Origin: Bradyrhizobium sp. 200
GTDB taxonomy: Bacteria; Pseudomonadota; Alphaproteobacteria; Rhizobiales; Xanthobacteraceae
Length of the DNA stretch: 64,000 nucleotides
Direction: 5' to 3'
Assembly: GCF_023100945.1 (NCBI RefSeq)
Contig: NZ_CP064689.1
Span: forward strand, 5,314,001-5,378,000
The position numbers were made by a program, and so were the translations under genes. The notes below the pieces were generated by a model, which saw only the letters and a program-made list of their open reading frames with translations, was not told where the DNA came from and did no database searches. Numbering within the stretch: the stretch's first letter is position 1; every line of letters begins with the position of its first letter. This document shows positions 34,811-42,417 of this stretch, one piece after another.

Positions 34811-35785
34811 ATGAATCTTTTTGTTCGCATGCTGCTGGCTGCGATTGTTTCGGTCTCGCTCGGCACGTGCTGCAGCGCCGAGACTTTACGCGTTGCGGTG
34901 CAGAAGACCGGAACATTCGCCTGGGAACTCGCGGTCATCCGCGCGCACGGCCTCGACAAGCAGGCCAACCTTTCGGTCCAGGCCCTCGAACTGGCGAGCC
35001 CCGAGTCCGGCAAGATCGCGCTTCGCGCCGGGAACGCCGACATCGTGGTCACCGACTGGCTGTGGGTGTCGCGCGAACGCGGACTTGGCGCCAAACTGAC
35101 ATTCTATCCCTATTCGAGTGCGCTCGGCGCCGTGATGGTACCTGCCTCGTCAACGATCCAGACCCTGGCCGACCTCAAGGGCCGCAAGCTTGCCGTCGCG
35201 GGTGGCCCGATCGACAAGAACTGGCTGCTGCTGCTGGCGTGGTTGAAGAAGAGCGGCATCGACCTGAAGTCGGACGCGGAAATCGCTTACGGCGCGCCAC
35301 CGCTGCTGGCCGCAAAGACGCTCAGCGGGGAAATGGATGCGACCCTGAACTACTGGAATTTCTGTGCCGCACTGGAAGCGAAGGGCTTCCGCCGCATCGC
35401 CGGCGTCGAGGATCTGCTGCCGGAACTCGGCGCCAAGGGCCGCACCGCGATGATCGGCTACGTCTTCGACGAAAAATGGGCCAACGCAAACCAGGACAAA
35501 TTAGCCCGCTTCATCGCCATGACCCGCGCGGCAAAAGAGATTCTTTCGACCTCGGATGCGGAATGGGAAAAAATTGCGCCACTGACCGGCGCTTCCGACG
35601 CCGCAACGTTGCGCGCCTATCGCGATCGCTATCGGGAGGGAATTCCACGTCGCCCGGTCGCGGACGAAGAAGCGGACGCACGCATTCTCTACCGCGTGCT
35701 GGCCGAGATTGGCGGCCGCGAACTTGTCGGGCCGGCGCTTGAACTCGATTCCGGGACATTCTATCACGCGATCCCGGGAGGCTGA
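34811..35785 (+). CDS. ABC transporter periplasmic binding protein, NMT1/SsuA-like, in PQQ island
   Basis: A 324-residue protein; ATG 34811 gives a clean signal peptide (MNLFVRMLLAAIVSVSL, cleavage near CSAE). Motifs of the NMT1 group: LRVAVQKTGTFAWELAVIRAHGL, GNADIVVTDWLWVS, LADLKGRKLAVAGGP and MDATLNYWNF. It begins a three-gene importer (permease at 35787, ATPase at 36514). Relatives carry sulfonates, nitrate or pyrimidines, but an operon inside a quinoprotein island suggests a ligand such as an alcohol-metabolism intermediate or metallophore (inference). No experimental relative is known to me. Confidence 0.85.
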   Translation: MNLFVRMLLAAIVSVSLGTCCSAETLRVAVQKTGTFAWELAVIRAHGLDKQANLSVQALELASPESGKIALRAGNADIVVTDWLWVSRERGLGAKLTFYPYSSALGAVMVPASSTIQTLADLKGRKLAVAGGPIDKNWLLLLAWLKKSGIDLKSDAEIAYGAPPLLAAKTLSGEMDATLNYWNFCAALEAKGFRRIAGVEDLLPELGAKGRTAMIGYVFDEKWANANQDKLARFIAMTRAAKEILSTSDAEWEKIAPLTGASDAATLRAYRDRYREGIPRRPVADEEADARILYRVLAEIGGRELVGPALELDSGTFYHAIPGG

Positions 35786-35786
35786 G

Positions 35787-36524
35787 GTGCCGCGCCTGCT
35801 GTCATTCGCTGTGCTGCTCGCAACCTGGTGGATCGGTTCGCTGCTTGCCGGTGACGCGAAGCTGCCACCTCCCCCCACCGTGCTCGCGGCCATGATTGCG
35901 GAAGCCAGGTCAGGCAACTTGTTCTTCCATCTCGGCGTGACATTGGCGCGCGTTGCACTCGCCTTCACGCTGGCGATGTCGCTGGGCGCCGCGATCGGAT
36001 ACCTGATGGGCCGGGTACGGCTTGCCGATCGGCTGGGTGACCCCTGGCTGATCCTGCTGCTCAATCTGCCGGCGCTCGTCGTCATCGTGCTCGCCTACAT
36101 CTGGGCTGGATTGACTGAAGTCGCCGCCATTGCGGCGATCGCCATCAACAAGCTCCCTACCGCTGTCGTGACGCTGCGCGAGGGCGCGCGAGCGCTCGAC
36201 GCGGCGCTCGACGAAATGGCGACAGTATTTGCGTTGCCACGATGGAAGAAGTTCCGGCACGTCATTTTGCCGCAACTGTCGCCCTATATCGCAGCCGCCG
36301 CGCGATCGGGACTCTCCCTGGTCTGGAAGATCGTGCTTGTTGCGGAATTGCTCGGACGTCCGAACGGTGTTGGCTTCGAGATTGGCGTGGCGTTCCAGCT
36401 ATTCGACATTCCGCTATTGCTGGCCTATTCGCTGAGCTTCGCGGCGGTCGTGCTCCTCATTGAAACCTTGTTGGTGCAGCCATTTGAGGCCCGGCTATCC
36501 CGGTGGCGTCCCCGTGCGGCTTGA
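35787..36524 (+). CDS. ABC transporter permease, SsuC-like, in PQQ island
   Basis: A 245-residue membrane protein. GTG 35787 follows the binding-protein stop by one base with GGGAGG just upstream, which decides the start; an open frame from 35709 is in the wrong context. Five to six membrane segments are visible (LLSFAVLLATWWIGSLL, ALAFTLAMSLGAAIGYLMG, LILLLNLPALVVIVLAYIW, and the last near LAYSLSFAAVVLLIETL). The EAA-type loop is MATVFALPRWKKFRHVILPQ. The 3' end overlaps the ATPase start by 11 bp. Confidence 0.87.
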   Translation: MPRLLSFAVLLATWWIGSLLAGDAKLPPPPTVLAAMIAEARSGNLFFHLGVTLARVALAFTLAMSLGAAIGYLMGRVRLADRLGDPWLILLLNLPALVVIVLAYIWAGLTEVAAIAAIAINKLPTAVVTLREGARALDAALDEMATVFALPRWKKFRHVILPQLSPYIAAAARSGLSLVWKIVLVAELLGRPNGVGFEIGVAFQLFDIPLLLAYSLSFAAVVLLIETLLVQPFEARLSRWRPRAA

Positions 36525-37242
36525 GGTCGATATCACGGGCAAGACATTCAAGAACGCGGCGGGCGAACAGCACGACGTGATCGCCGGCATTTCCTTTGCG
36601 CTTGATGCCGGAGAGGTAGGCGTCTTCGTCGGTCCATCCGGCTGCGGCAAGAGTACGATGCTCAAGATTCTCGCCGGCCTCGACCACGACTTTCAAGGGC
36701 GCGTCGCGCGTCCGGTCGGCGCGCGGATCGGCTTCGTCTTCCAGGAACCGCGGCTGCTGCCCTGGCGGTCGGTTGAAGAAAATGTGCGGCTTGTCGCGCC
36801 GCTCGCCGATGAAGCGAAGCTTTCAGCGTTGTTCGAGATTCTGGAACTGAACGCGCATCGCAATCATTTTCCGGGCGAACTGTCGCTAGGTCTGGCCCGG
36901 CGCGTCGCGCTCGCCCGCGCGTTCGCCATCGAGCCGGAGTTTCTCATTCTCGACGAACCGCTGGCCTCCCTCGATGTCGCCCTCGCCGCCCGTCTGCGCG
37001 ATCAGATTGCCATGTTGATGGACGGCCGCTCTGTGATATCGCTGCTGGTTACCCATGACGTGGACGACGCGGTTCGCCTCGGCGATCGCCTGTTCCTGCT
37101 GTCACCGCGCCCGGCCCGGATTCTCGCAGAGCTCCCTATCCGCACACCGCGCAGCAAGCGCGGCGCCGCCGAGATAGCCGCAATCAAGTCGGACATCATG
37201 CGGCGGATCAATGGCGATCCCAGCAAGCTGGATGCCTCATAG
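36514..37242 (+). CDS. ABC transporter ATP-binding protein with altered signature motif
   Basis: A 242-residue ATPase beginning at GTG 36514 inside the permease 3' end. Walker A is GPSGCGKST, the Q-loop is GFVFQEPRLLPWRS, Walker B is FLILDEPLASLD and the switch His lies in VTHDVDDA. The signature usually written LSGGQ reads LSLGLARR here, a clear departure at the two glycines that contact ATP. The rest is intact, so the protein may still work with altered kinetics. It is the last gene of the importer and is followed after 42 bp by a pentapeptide-repeat gene. Confidence 0.87.
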   Translation: MRLEVDITGKTFKNAAGEQHDVIAGISFALDAGEVGVFVGPSGCGKSTMLKILAGLDHDFQGRVARPVGARIGFVFQEPRLLPWRSVEENVRLVAPLADEAKLSALFEILELNAHRNHFPGELSLGLARRVALARAFAIEPEFLILDEPLASLDVALAARLRDQIAMLMDGRSVISLLVTHDVDDAVRLGDRLFLLSPRPARILAELPIRTPRSKRGAAEIAAIKSDIMRRINGDPSKLDAS

Positions 37243-37284
37243 GCAGTGCTTGAGGCCGGTGCTAAGATGCGCACAGGCGGGTTG

Positions 37285-38082
37285 ATGATGAAACGCTCGA
37301 TCGGAGCTGCAGCGCTCAGTCTTATGCTTGTCACCACCACGGCGACGGCGCAGGACATGATGCGTCACGTGGACCTCTCGTCGCCCGATATGGTCTCTGC
37401 CGAAATGACCCGTGCCGAGGTCGAGGCCGCGCTCGGCGCGGCAACCGGCGCCGCGCCCGCCGATTTCACTGGAAAGCGATTATCCGGCCTCGACCTCTCC
37501 GGGCTCAATTTGTCCGGCGCAATTTTCCGCGCGGCACGACTCAACAGGACAAAGCTCGCCGGCGCCAGGCTCGACCGTGCAATCCTCGACCAGGCATGGC
37601 TGCTGGAGGCAGACTTGACCGGCGCAAGCCTGAAAGGCGCAAACCTGTTCGCCTCACAGATGCCTCGCGCCCGCCTCGACGGCGCCGATCTCTCGGGAGC
37701 GCGCATCGCCGCTGATCTCACCGGCGCGAGCCTCGTCGGAGCTTCGATCGCGGACGCGAATTTGGGCGCCGACATGCGCAACCAGTCGATGGGCCTGATG
37801 CGCGCGGTGCTGAAATCCGCCAATCTGGAGCGGCTGAACGCGCGCGGCGCCGACCTTTCCCGCGTCGATCTCGAATTTGCCTTGCTGAAGGGCGGCGACC
37901 TCACGGGGGCTTCCCTCAAGGGAGCCCAGCTCGGGGGAGCCGACTTGACCGGTATCACCGTCATCGATACCGATTTCGATGGTGCCGATCTCGATTCAGC
38001 CAGGTTGATCGCCCCAATCGGCCTCGATCGGGCGAGAAATTTCGATAAGGCAAAAAATCGAGACCGCTTGGTAAAGCAATGA
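37285..38082 (+). CDS. Exported pentapeptide-repeat protein
   Basis: About 265 residues if started at ATG 37285 (MMKRSIGAAALSLML); earlier ATGs at 37246 and 37267 only lengthen the N-terminus. The signal peptide ends near TATAQD. After a short acidic linker the protein consists of A(D/N)LxG-type five-residue repeats, such as LSGLDLSGLNLSGAIF, LTGASLKGANLF and LDGADLSGARI. These run for about 180 residues and should form a right-handed square beta-helix. Most pentapeptide-repeat proteins are cytoplasmic, so a periplasmic one is notable. The role is unknown; it is linked to the ABC importer by spacing. Confidence 0.82.
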   Translation: MMKRSIGAAALSLMLVTTTATAQDMMRHVDLSSPDMVSAEMTRAEVEAALGAATGAAPADFTGKRLSGLDLSGLNLSGAIFRAARLNRTKLAGARLDRAILDQAWLLEADLTGASLKGANLFASQMPRARLDGADLSGARIAADLTGASLVGASIADANLGADMRNQSMGLMRAVLKSANLERLNARGADLSRVDLEFALLKGGDLTGASLKGAQLGGADLTGITVIDTDFDGADLDSARLIAPIGLDRARNFDKAKNRDRLVKQ

Positions 38083-38117
38083 CGGCCCTGAACTTTCCGC
38101 GATGAAAGGATTGCCCG

Positions 38118-38474
38118 ATGCGATGGACCTTGGCATTGACCTTGGCTTTGGTGGCCCTGTTGTCAGTGAGCGCCAATGAGGTGGCCGCGCAGGGAAAAGG
38201 CATCCGATTGTGGAACCTGACCACCGCGACCATTTCGGAGTTTCAGCTTTCCCCGGCCGGAAAGAACGACTGGGGACCCAACCAGACGCTGAGCGACAAG
38301 GACAAGGAAGTCGACCACGACGAGCGCCTGCGCATCACAGGCGTGGCGCCGGGACGCTACGATGCCAAGGTCGGCTATCGCGGCGCAAAGCACTGCTTCG
38401 TTCGTGACATCGAAATCAAGGCTGACGCCGTGTTTTCAATCGCGGACAAGGATTTGAAGGACTGCAACAAATAA
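38118..38474 (+). CDS. Small exported protein of unknown function
   Basis: A 118-residue protein with a signal peptide (about 1-25, ending VAAQG). The mature part begins KGIRLWNLTTATISEFQL and contains an acidic SDKDKEVDHDERL segment and two cysteines (AKHCFVRD and KDCNK). It looks like a compact beta-sandwich domain. No family function is known to me. It lies 35 bp behind the pentapeptide-repeat gene on the same strand and may end that operon. The acidic stretch could bind metal, but it has no EF-hand pattern, so it is not a lanmodulin. Confidence 0.78.
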   Translation: MRWTLALTLALVALLSVSANEVAAQGKGIRLWNLTTATISEFQLSPAGKNDWGPNQTLSDKDKEVDHDERLRITGVAPGRYDAKVGYRGAKHCFVRDIEIKADAVFSIADKDLKDCNK

Positions 38475-38492
38475 TCGCTATGCAGACGATAT

Positions 38493-38729
38493 TCAGCCTG
38501 CGGACCACACTGCGTCGCCGGAGGCCTTTCGGTTGGTGCCGGGATATTCGCAACGCCACTTGACGACAGTCCATTTTGGATGTTCGCCCACCCACTGGGC
38601 GATATAGGGCTGTGCAGCCATGACACATTGCTTCGGCGAAACATCCGAGGAAAAGACCAGATGGGCTTCTTCGCAGGTGGTCGGCGAGAGCACCGCACAA
38701 ACGGTCACAACTAAATCTATCGGGGTCAT
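38493..38729 (-). CDS. Small exported cysteine-rich protein of unknown function
   Basis: A 78-residue protein with a hydrophobic N-terminus (MTPIDLVVTVCAVLSPTTCEEAHLVF) and four cysteines in all (VCAV, TTCEEA, KQCVMA and WRCEYP). Similar tiny Cys-bearing proteins with a central QCxxxAQPxIAxW stretch are common in Rhizobiales. It is convergent with the 38118 gene and stands alone. Function unknown. Confidence 0.65.
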   Translation of the reverse strand: MTPIDLVVTVCAVLSPTTCEEAHLVFSSDVSPKQCVMAAQPYIAQWVGEHPKWTVVKWRCEYPGTNRKASGDAVWSAG

Positions 38730-38841
38730 GGCTGATATCCCTTGGATTGTTCTCGAACAGATAACACAAAGAGCTATCGCAACCGGCGGCGGAAAGTTTC
38801 ACTACAACGTGAAGAAACGGAACCCCACCCGCGCGGCAGCC

Positions 38842-39714
38842 CTAAAAGTTAACGCCAAATACCAGCCGCGCCTGGTGGCGCTCGAAATTGACGAGATCAA
38901 GGCCGGCGGTTGACCCGACCGAACGCCCCCACGCCTGAATGCTCCAGCTCGCAGTCAATCGCGAACTCTTCGACAACTGGAAATACGCGGTGGGACCGAC
39001 AAACAACGCCTGCCCTGCGAGCTCCTCCAGGCCGATCCCCTCATATTTCCGCAAGTAACGCGCTTCACCGCCTAACAGGAAGCCGGGACTCAATTGCGCC
39101 ATGAGCCCTAGCGCTGCGCCTGCGGTGGATTCCCGCTCCACCACGCCACTGCTGATAACGCGCGTCCACTCCGGTTCGTAAATCAGGTTGAACGCTGCGA
39201 CGACGCGGTTCGGCACGAGATCGCGATCGAATGCCAGCCGGAATTCCGTCCCGAAACTGCGGACCCCTTCAGCCGTTGTCTCATCTACCCGATGGGCATG
39301 CGCCTCCGTCGCGACAGTGAGTCCGAATGGGGCCGTCTCCCGATCGAGAAAGCGGTAGCGCAGATCGACCGACCCGCCCTGCCACGACATCCGGCGCTGA
39401 TCGTCAAGCCCCGGCACGCCGCTGATCAGATGCGACGCAAACGCACTTCCGATCTCAATTCGAAAATTCCGGACCGGCACAAACTCCAGTTCAAACTCCT
39501 GGCCAACGGCCCGATAACGCCCGCCGTTCCTGCCGAACCGCCCGGTCGTCTCGCTTTGAAACTCCCGTTCGCCGACATTGCCGACATCGGTGCCGATCAT
39601 GAAGCCGAACAGATGCTCGGTATCGATGCCATCGGCATGGACGCAGGCCGGCAGCAGCGCAGCAACAGACACGACCGCCGCCTGGAAGGTCTTTGCACGC
39701 GTAGATATTCGCAT
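38842..39714 (-). CDS. Probable outer-membrane beta-barrel protein of unknown function
   Basis: A 290-residue protein with a signal peptide (about 1-27, ending VHAD). The rest alternates polar and hydrophobic residues, as in amphipathic strands, and ends in Phe (RLVFGVNF), the usual last residue of outer-membrane barrels. There is no plug domain or TonB box. The N-terminal mature part includes HLFGFMIGTDVGNVGEREFQSETTG and GRFGRNGG. It is the next gene downstream of pqqA on the same strand, about 300 bp away. It might form a channel for substrate or metal chelate, but nothing in the sequence proves it. Confidence 0.7.
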   Translation of the reverse strand: MRISTRAKTFQAAVVSVAALLPACVHADGIDTEHLFGFMIGTDVGNVGEREFQSETTGRFGRNGGRYRAVGQEFELEFVPVRNFRIEIGSAFASHLISGVPGLDDQRRMSWQGGSVDLRYRFLDRETAPFGLTVATEAHAHRVDETTAEGVRSFGTEFRLAFDRDLVPNRVVAAFNLIYEPEWTRVISSGVVERESTAGAALGLMAQLSPGFLLGGEARYLRKYEGIGLEELAGQALFVGPTAYFQLSKSSRLTASWSIQAWGRSVGSTAGLDLVNFERHQARLVFGVNF

Positions 39715-39960
39715 TCAGCGGGTCATGGGGTTGAACGGGTAAGTCTAGCGGCGCCAGCCGATAACGTAGCCTAGCACGATGCGGGGACCGTGGGCGAGCC
39801 ATGGGAACATGTGGGAGAAAGAAGAATCAAATCGAATCGCCTTACGGCGACCGTGCGCAAGGGATTCCCGCCCACCTCAGCAGAATCCGCGCCCTCCTCT
39901 TACTGGAGGCCGTAGGGAATTGCTGGAGGCCGTGGAGGACTTCCTGGGGATGGTACAGCT

Positions 39961-40000
39961 TGCCCGGCCCGCGGCAACAAGCCGTTGCCGGAGCCGGGCA
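39961..40000 (-). terminator. Two-part hairpin downstream of pqqA
   Basis: An outer 8-bp stem (TGCCCGGC/GCCGGGCA) and an inner 7-bp stem (CGGCAAC/GTTGCCG) separated by a small internal loop, starting 16 nt past the pqqA stop. There is no T-run. Hairpins after pqqA are known to raise pqqA mRNA over downstream genes; here pqqA has no pqqB behind it. The remaining ~240 bp to the beta-barrel gene hold no supported gene. Confidence 0.6.
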
Positions 40001-40016
40001 GACCGTTTCGACGCGT

Positions 40017-40097
40017 TTATCTACGCGCCGCGCAGGCGTACATGTTGATTTCCATGCCCACCGGCACTTCCACAATCTTCGGAGTTTTCCAACTCAT
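40017..40097 (-). CDS. pqqA: Coenzyme PQQ precursor peptide PqqA
   Basis: A 26-residue peptide, MSWKTPKIVEVPVG followed by MEINMYACAARR. It has the invariant Glu16 and Tyr20 (E-x-x-x-Y), which are cross-linked by PqqE and become the PQQ skeleton. The start is preceded by GGGAGAAACCCTG. No pqqB, C, D or E gene is adjacent or anywhere in the window, so the maturation enzymes must be encoded elsewhere. It supplies the cofactor for XoxF and the second PQQ dehydrogenase. A tandem 21-bp-period operator like that of xoxF lies 126-165 bp upstream, and a hairpin follows. Confidence 0.96.
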   Translation of the reverse strand: MSWKTPKIVEVPVGMEINMYACAARR

Positions 40098-40222
40098 CAG
40101 GGTTTCTCCCAAGCAGTGTTGGCACGACTTTCGTGCCGGCACCGAAACTAGGTTGGCCTCGAACATAGCGCAAGCACGGAAGAGCCGATCTCGAAGACAT
40201 ACCGACGTATCCGACGCCGGAA

Positions 40223-40262
40223 ACTTCCCTCTTGGACAAAGCTAGTTCGCTCTTGGACAAGG
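40223..40262. promoter_or_regulatory. Tandem 21-bp-period operator upstream of pqqA (site C)
   Basis: Read on the pqqA sense strand, CCTTGTCCAAGAGCGAACT is followed exactly 21 bp later by CTTTGTCCAAGAGGGAAGT. Core words TTGTCCAAGAGCGAA/TTGTCCAAGAGGGAA differ by one base. The same pair and spacing lies in the xoxF and kinase/regulator intergenic regions. The 322-bp region between pqqA and the next minus-strand gene (40098-40419) holds no supported gene, so it is a long promoter region for pqqA. Confidence 0.78.
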
Positions 40263-40419
40263 CGCACGAACGAAAGCGACGGATCGACGCATGAGCCGCG
40301 TCGATCACGGTTCGCGAATTCAGCCTCGCCTGCCGAAGCCGTCTGTCGACGATCTCGGTCGGGATGTCGAAGAGCCAGCCAAAGCGCCGACAATCCGGCA
40401 CCGCATCAGCTTCGCGCCT

Positions 40420-40743
40420 TCAGCAGTCCTTGTCTGCAGTCTTGCTGTCAGCTTTGGCGCCTTCGGCCTGCTGTGCGGCCGTTGGCTCGCCCTGCATCTG
40501 CCGCTGCGTATCCTGCGAAGACGTTGCAACGTCTCCAGTCGTTCGATTCATCGTGTCGGTCGGCGGATGTTGACCGGTGTTGCCGGCCATACCCGTTGTC
40601 TGGCTGTCGCCCATCTTGGCAGGGCCGGAGCCTGCATCCTTCAGGTTGGCGGCGCGGCCCGTGTCACAGGGACCTGCCAGCGCTGCGCCGGTGCTCAAAA
40701 CCAGGATCGAGCAACCGGCAAGAATGAGCTGTTTCATTTTCAT
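40420..40743 (-). CDS. Small exported low-complexity protein of unknown function
   Basis: A 107-residue protein with a signal peptide (MKMKQLILAGCSILVLSTG, cleavage near ALAGPC). The mature part is polar and rich in Thr, Gly, Ala, Gln and Lys, probably disordered. It contains SGPAKMGDSQTTGMAGNTGQ and a terminal Cys (ADKDC) that may pair with Cys26. Similar short exported proteins are common in Bradyrhizobium. It is transcribed toward pqqA from ~320 bp upstream. Function unknown. Confidence 0.72.
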   Translation of the reverse strand: MKMKQLILAGCSILVLSTGAALAGPCDTGRAANLKDAGSGPAKMGDSQTTGMAGNTGQHPPTDTMNRTTGDVATSSQDTQRQMQGEPTAAQQAEGAKADSKTADKDC

Positions 40744-40874
40744 CTGTCACTCCTGTTCTCGTAAAGCACGCACGGCCTGATGAGAGGCAACCGACCCGCT
40801 GCCTCCAGGTTCCGGGTGGCACGTGAAGCGCGACATGTTTAATCTGACGTCAGAGCTTTTCGTGAGGACAGCCT

Positions 40875-41138
40875 ATGGAACCGATTCAACGAGGGTTGAT
40901 CATTTTCCTTGTCGCGGCGTGCTTTGCGTCAGAGACCTTCGCGCAGGACAGGCAGCCTGACCAAACCTCGCCAAACACCGAGACCGCTGATCCTGCCAAC
41001 AGATCGTCGCTCACCGGAAAAGAACGAACCGGCAGGAAGTGGATGGACGAGCAACGGCTCGACAATTGCAACGTGCCGATCGACAAACGCGGGAGCAAGC
41101 CGCGGCCAAGCAATTGTCTGCACGATCCCTCGGGATAG
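40875..41138 (+). CDS. Small exported protein of unknown function
   Basis: An 87-residue protein with a signal peptide (about 1-23, ending TFAQD). The mature part is short, polar and disordered-looking (DQTSPNTETADPANRS). It has a C-terminal block WMDEQRLDNCNVPIDKRGSK and a second Cys (SNCLHDP). It is divergent from the 40420 gene across ~130 bp. No family function is known. It may mark the right end of the methylotrophy island, since the phn genes start next. Confidence 0.65.
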   Translation: MEPIQRGLIIFLVAACFASETFAQDRQPDQTSPNTETADPANRSSLTGKERTGRKWMDEQRLDNCNVPIDKRGSKPRPSNCLHDPSG

Positions 41139-41191
41139 CCTCACTGCATGCGAAGTTCGAGCGCCCGCCGCTGAACGCAGGCCTCGCGGCC

Positions 41192-41803
41192 CTACCACAT
41201 GGTCTGCCGCGCGCGCTCGGGCCATTCCCGATCGTATTTCTCGCCGCCGACGGTGTTGTCGCTCATCTCGGCAAGGATCTGGCCGGGCGTCGGCAAGCTC
41301 GAGGGATCGACGCGCTTGTCGGGATTCCAGAGATCGGCGCGTACGATGGCGCGCGCACACTGGAAGTAAACCTCCTCCACCGTCATGACGATAACGGTGC
41401 GCGGCGCCTTGCCCTCCATCTTGAACGACGCAAGCAGCTCCGGATCGGCCGAGACATGCGCGCGGCCGTTGATGCGCAGCGTGCTGCCGGAGCCCGGGAT
41501 GAGAAACAAAAGCGCCACCCTCGGATCGCGCACGATGTTGCGCAGCGAATCGCAGCGGTTGTTACCGCGGCGGTCCGGCATCATCAGCGTCTTCTCGTCG
41601 TGGATGCGAACGAAGCCCGGCAGGTCGCCGCGCGGCGAGCAGTCCAGCCCCTCCGGCCCACAGGTCGCCAGCGCCGCGAACGGCGACCTGTCCATCAGCG
41701 CCCGATAGGGCGGCGTGATCCTGTCCGCGACCTTCACCGTCGAGGCATCGTTGGGGAAGCCGTAGATGGCCTCGAGTTGCTCGATGGTCGCGACGACGGT
41801 CAT
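41192..41803 (-). CDS. Pyridoxamine 5'-phosphate oxidase-family flavoprotein at end of phn operon
   Basis: A 203-residue protein of the split-barrel FMN-binding family (FAALATCGPEGLDCSPRGD, DRRGNNRCDSLRNIVRDPRVALLFLIPG). Members reduce or bind FMN, F420 or heme; those of this subgroup are annotated as PPOX-class without a known substrate. It follows phnN by 14 bp on the same strand and so is probably the last gene of the phn operon, though it is not a known C-P lyase component. It has no export signal. Confidence 0.85.
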   Translation of the reverse strand: MTVVATIEQLEAIYGFPNDASTVKVADRITPPYRALMDRSPFAALATCGPEGLDCSPRGDLPGFVRIHDEKTLMMPDRRGNNRCDSLRNIVRDPRVALLFLIPGSGSTLRINGRAHVSADPELLASFKMEGKAPRTVIVMTVEEVYFQCARAIVRADLWNPDKRVDPSSLPTPGQILAEMSDNTVGGEKYDREWPERARQTMW

Positions 41804-41817
41804 TTACGAATCCCCTC

Positions 41818-42417
41818 TCAATTGTCCCATTTCTCACCCTTGATGACGCGGACGAGCTGACGGGTGTGGTACTCGGCGCTGCTGATGTTGACGATGGTCA
41901 CGTCCGGCGCAGCCGACGCATCCTCCACCGCGCGGCGCAGGCGGTTTTCGACCATGCCGTCGCTGCTTCGCGCACGCATCGCAATCCGTTCGGCCAGAAC
42001 GTTTGGCGGCGCCGTGATTGAAACCACCACCACGTCGGCATAGGCGCGGCGCATGGCGCCAATCACGGTACGCGATACGTTGGCGACGATGGTTCGTCCG
42101 GCACGGATTTCGTCGTCGATCGCACGCGACAGCGCATAGCAATGACCGTGCGCTTCCCAATGCATGGCATATTCGCCACGCGTCAGCGCCGCCTGAAACG
42201 TGCCGATGCTGACCTCTTCGTTTTCCTCCGATGCGGAGGCTTCACGCGTAATCACGCGGCGTGGGAACACGATGTTGCGATCATCGGCACACGCTGCCCT
42301 GGCAAGGCCGAGCAACGTGTCCTTGCCCGCACCGCTTGGGCCGACCACGAGCACCAACCGGCCGGGCCCGATGGCAGCGGTCTGATCTGCTGTCGTGGTT
42401 GTCAGTGTCTCCGTCAT
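41818..42417 (-). CDS. phnN: Ribose 1,5-bisphosphate phosphokinase PhnN
   Basis: A 199-residue P-loop kinase of the guanylate-kinase-like fold. Walker A is VVGPSGAGKDT near residues 25-35, followed by FPRRVITREA (the substrate-binding Arg region). It phosphorylates ribose 1,5-bisphosphate to PRPP, returning the ribose produced by C-P lyase to nucleotide metabolism. The ATG overlaps the phnM stop by 4 bp. The length is normal. Confidence 0.95.
   Translation of the reverse strand: MTETLTTTTADQTAAIGPGRLVLVVGPSGAGKDTLLGLARAACADDRNIVFPRRVITREASASEENEEVSIGTFQAALTRGEYAMHWEAHGHCYALSRAIDDEIRAGRTIVANVSRTVIGAMRRAYADVVVVSITAPPNVLAERIAMRARSSDGMVENRLRRAVEDASAAPDVTIVNISSAEYHTRQLVRVIKGEKWDN

Noticed and set aside
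38118..38474. Possible lanmodulin because of acidic residues in an exported protein of the lanthanide island
   Set aside because: The acidic stretch SDKDKEVDHDE does not fit the 12-residue EF-hand loop, and there is only one such stretch.
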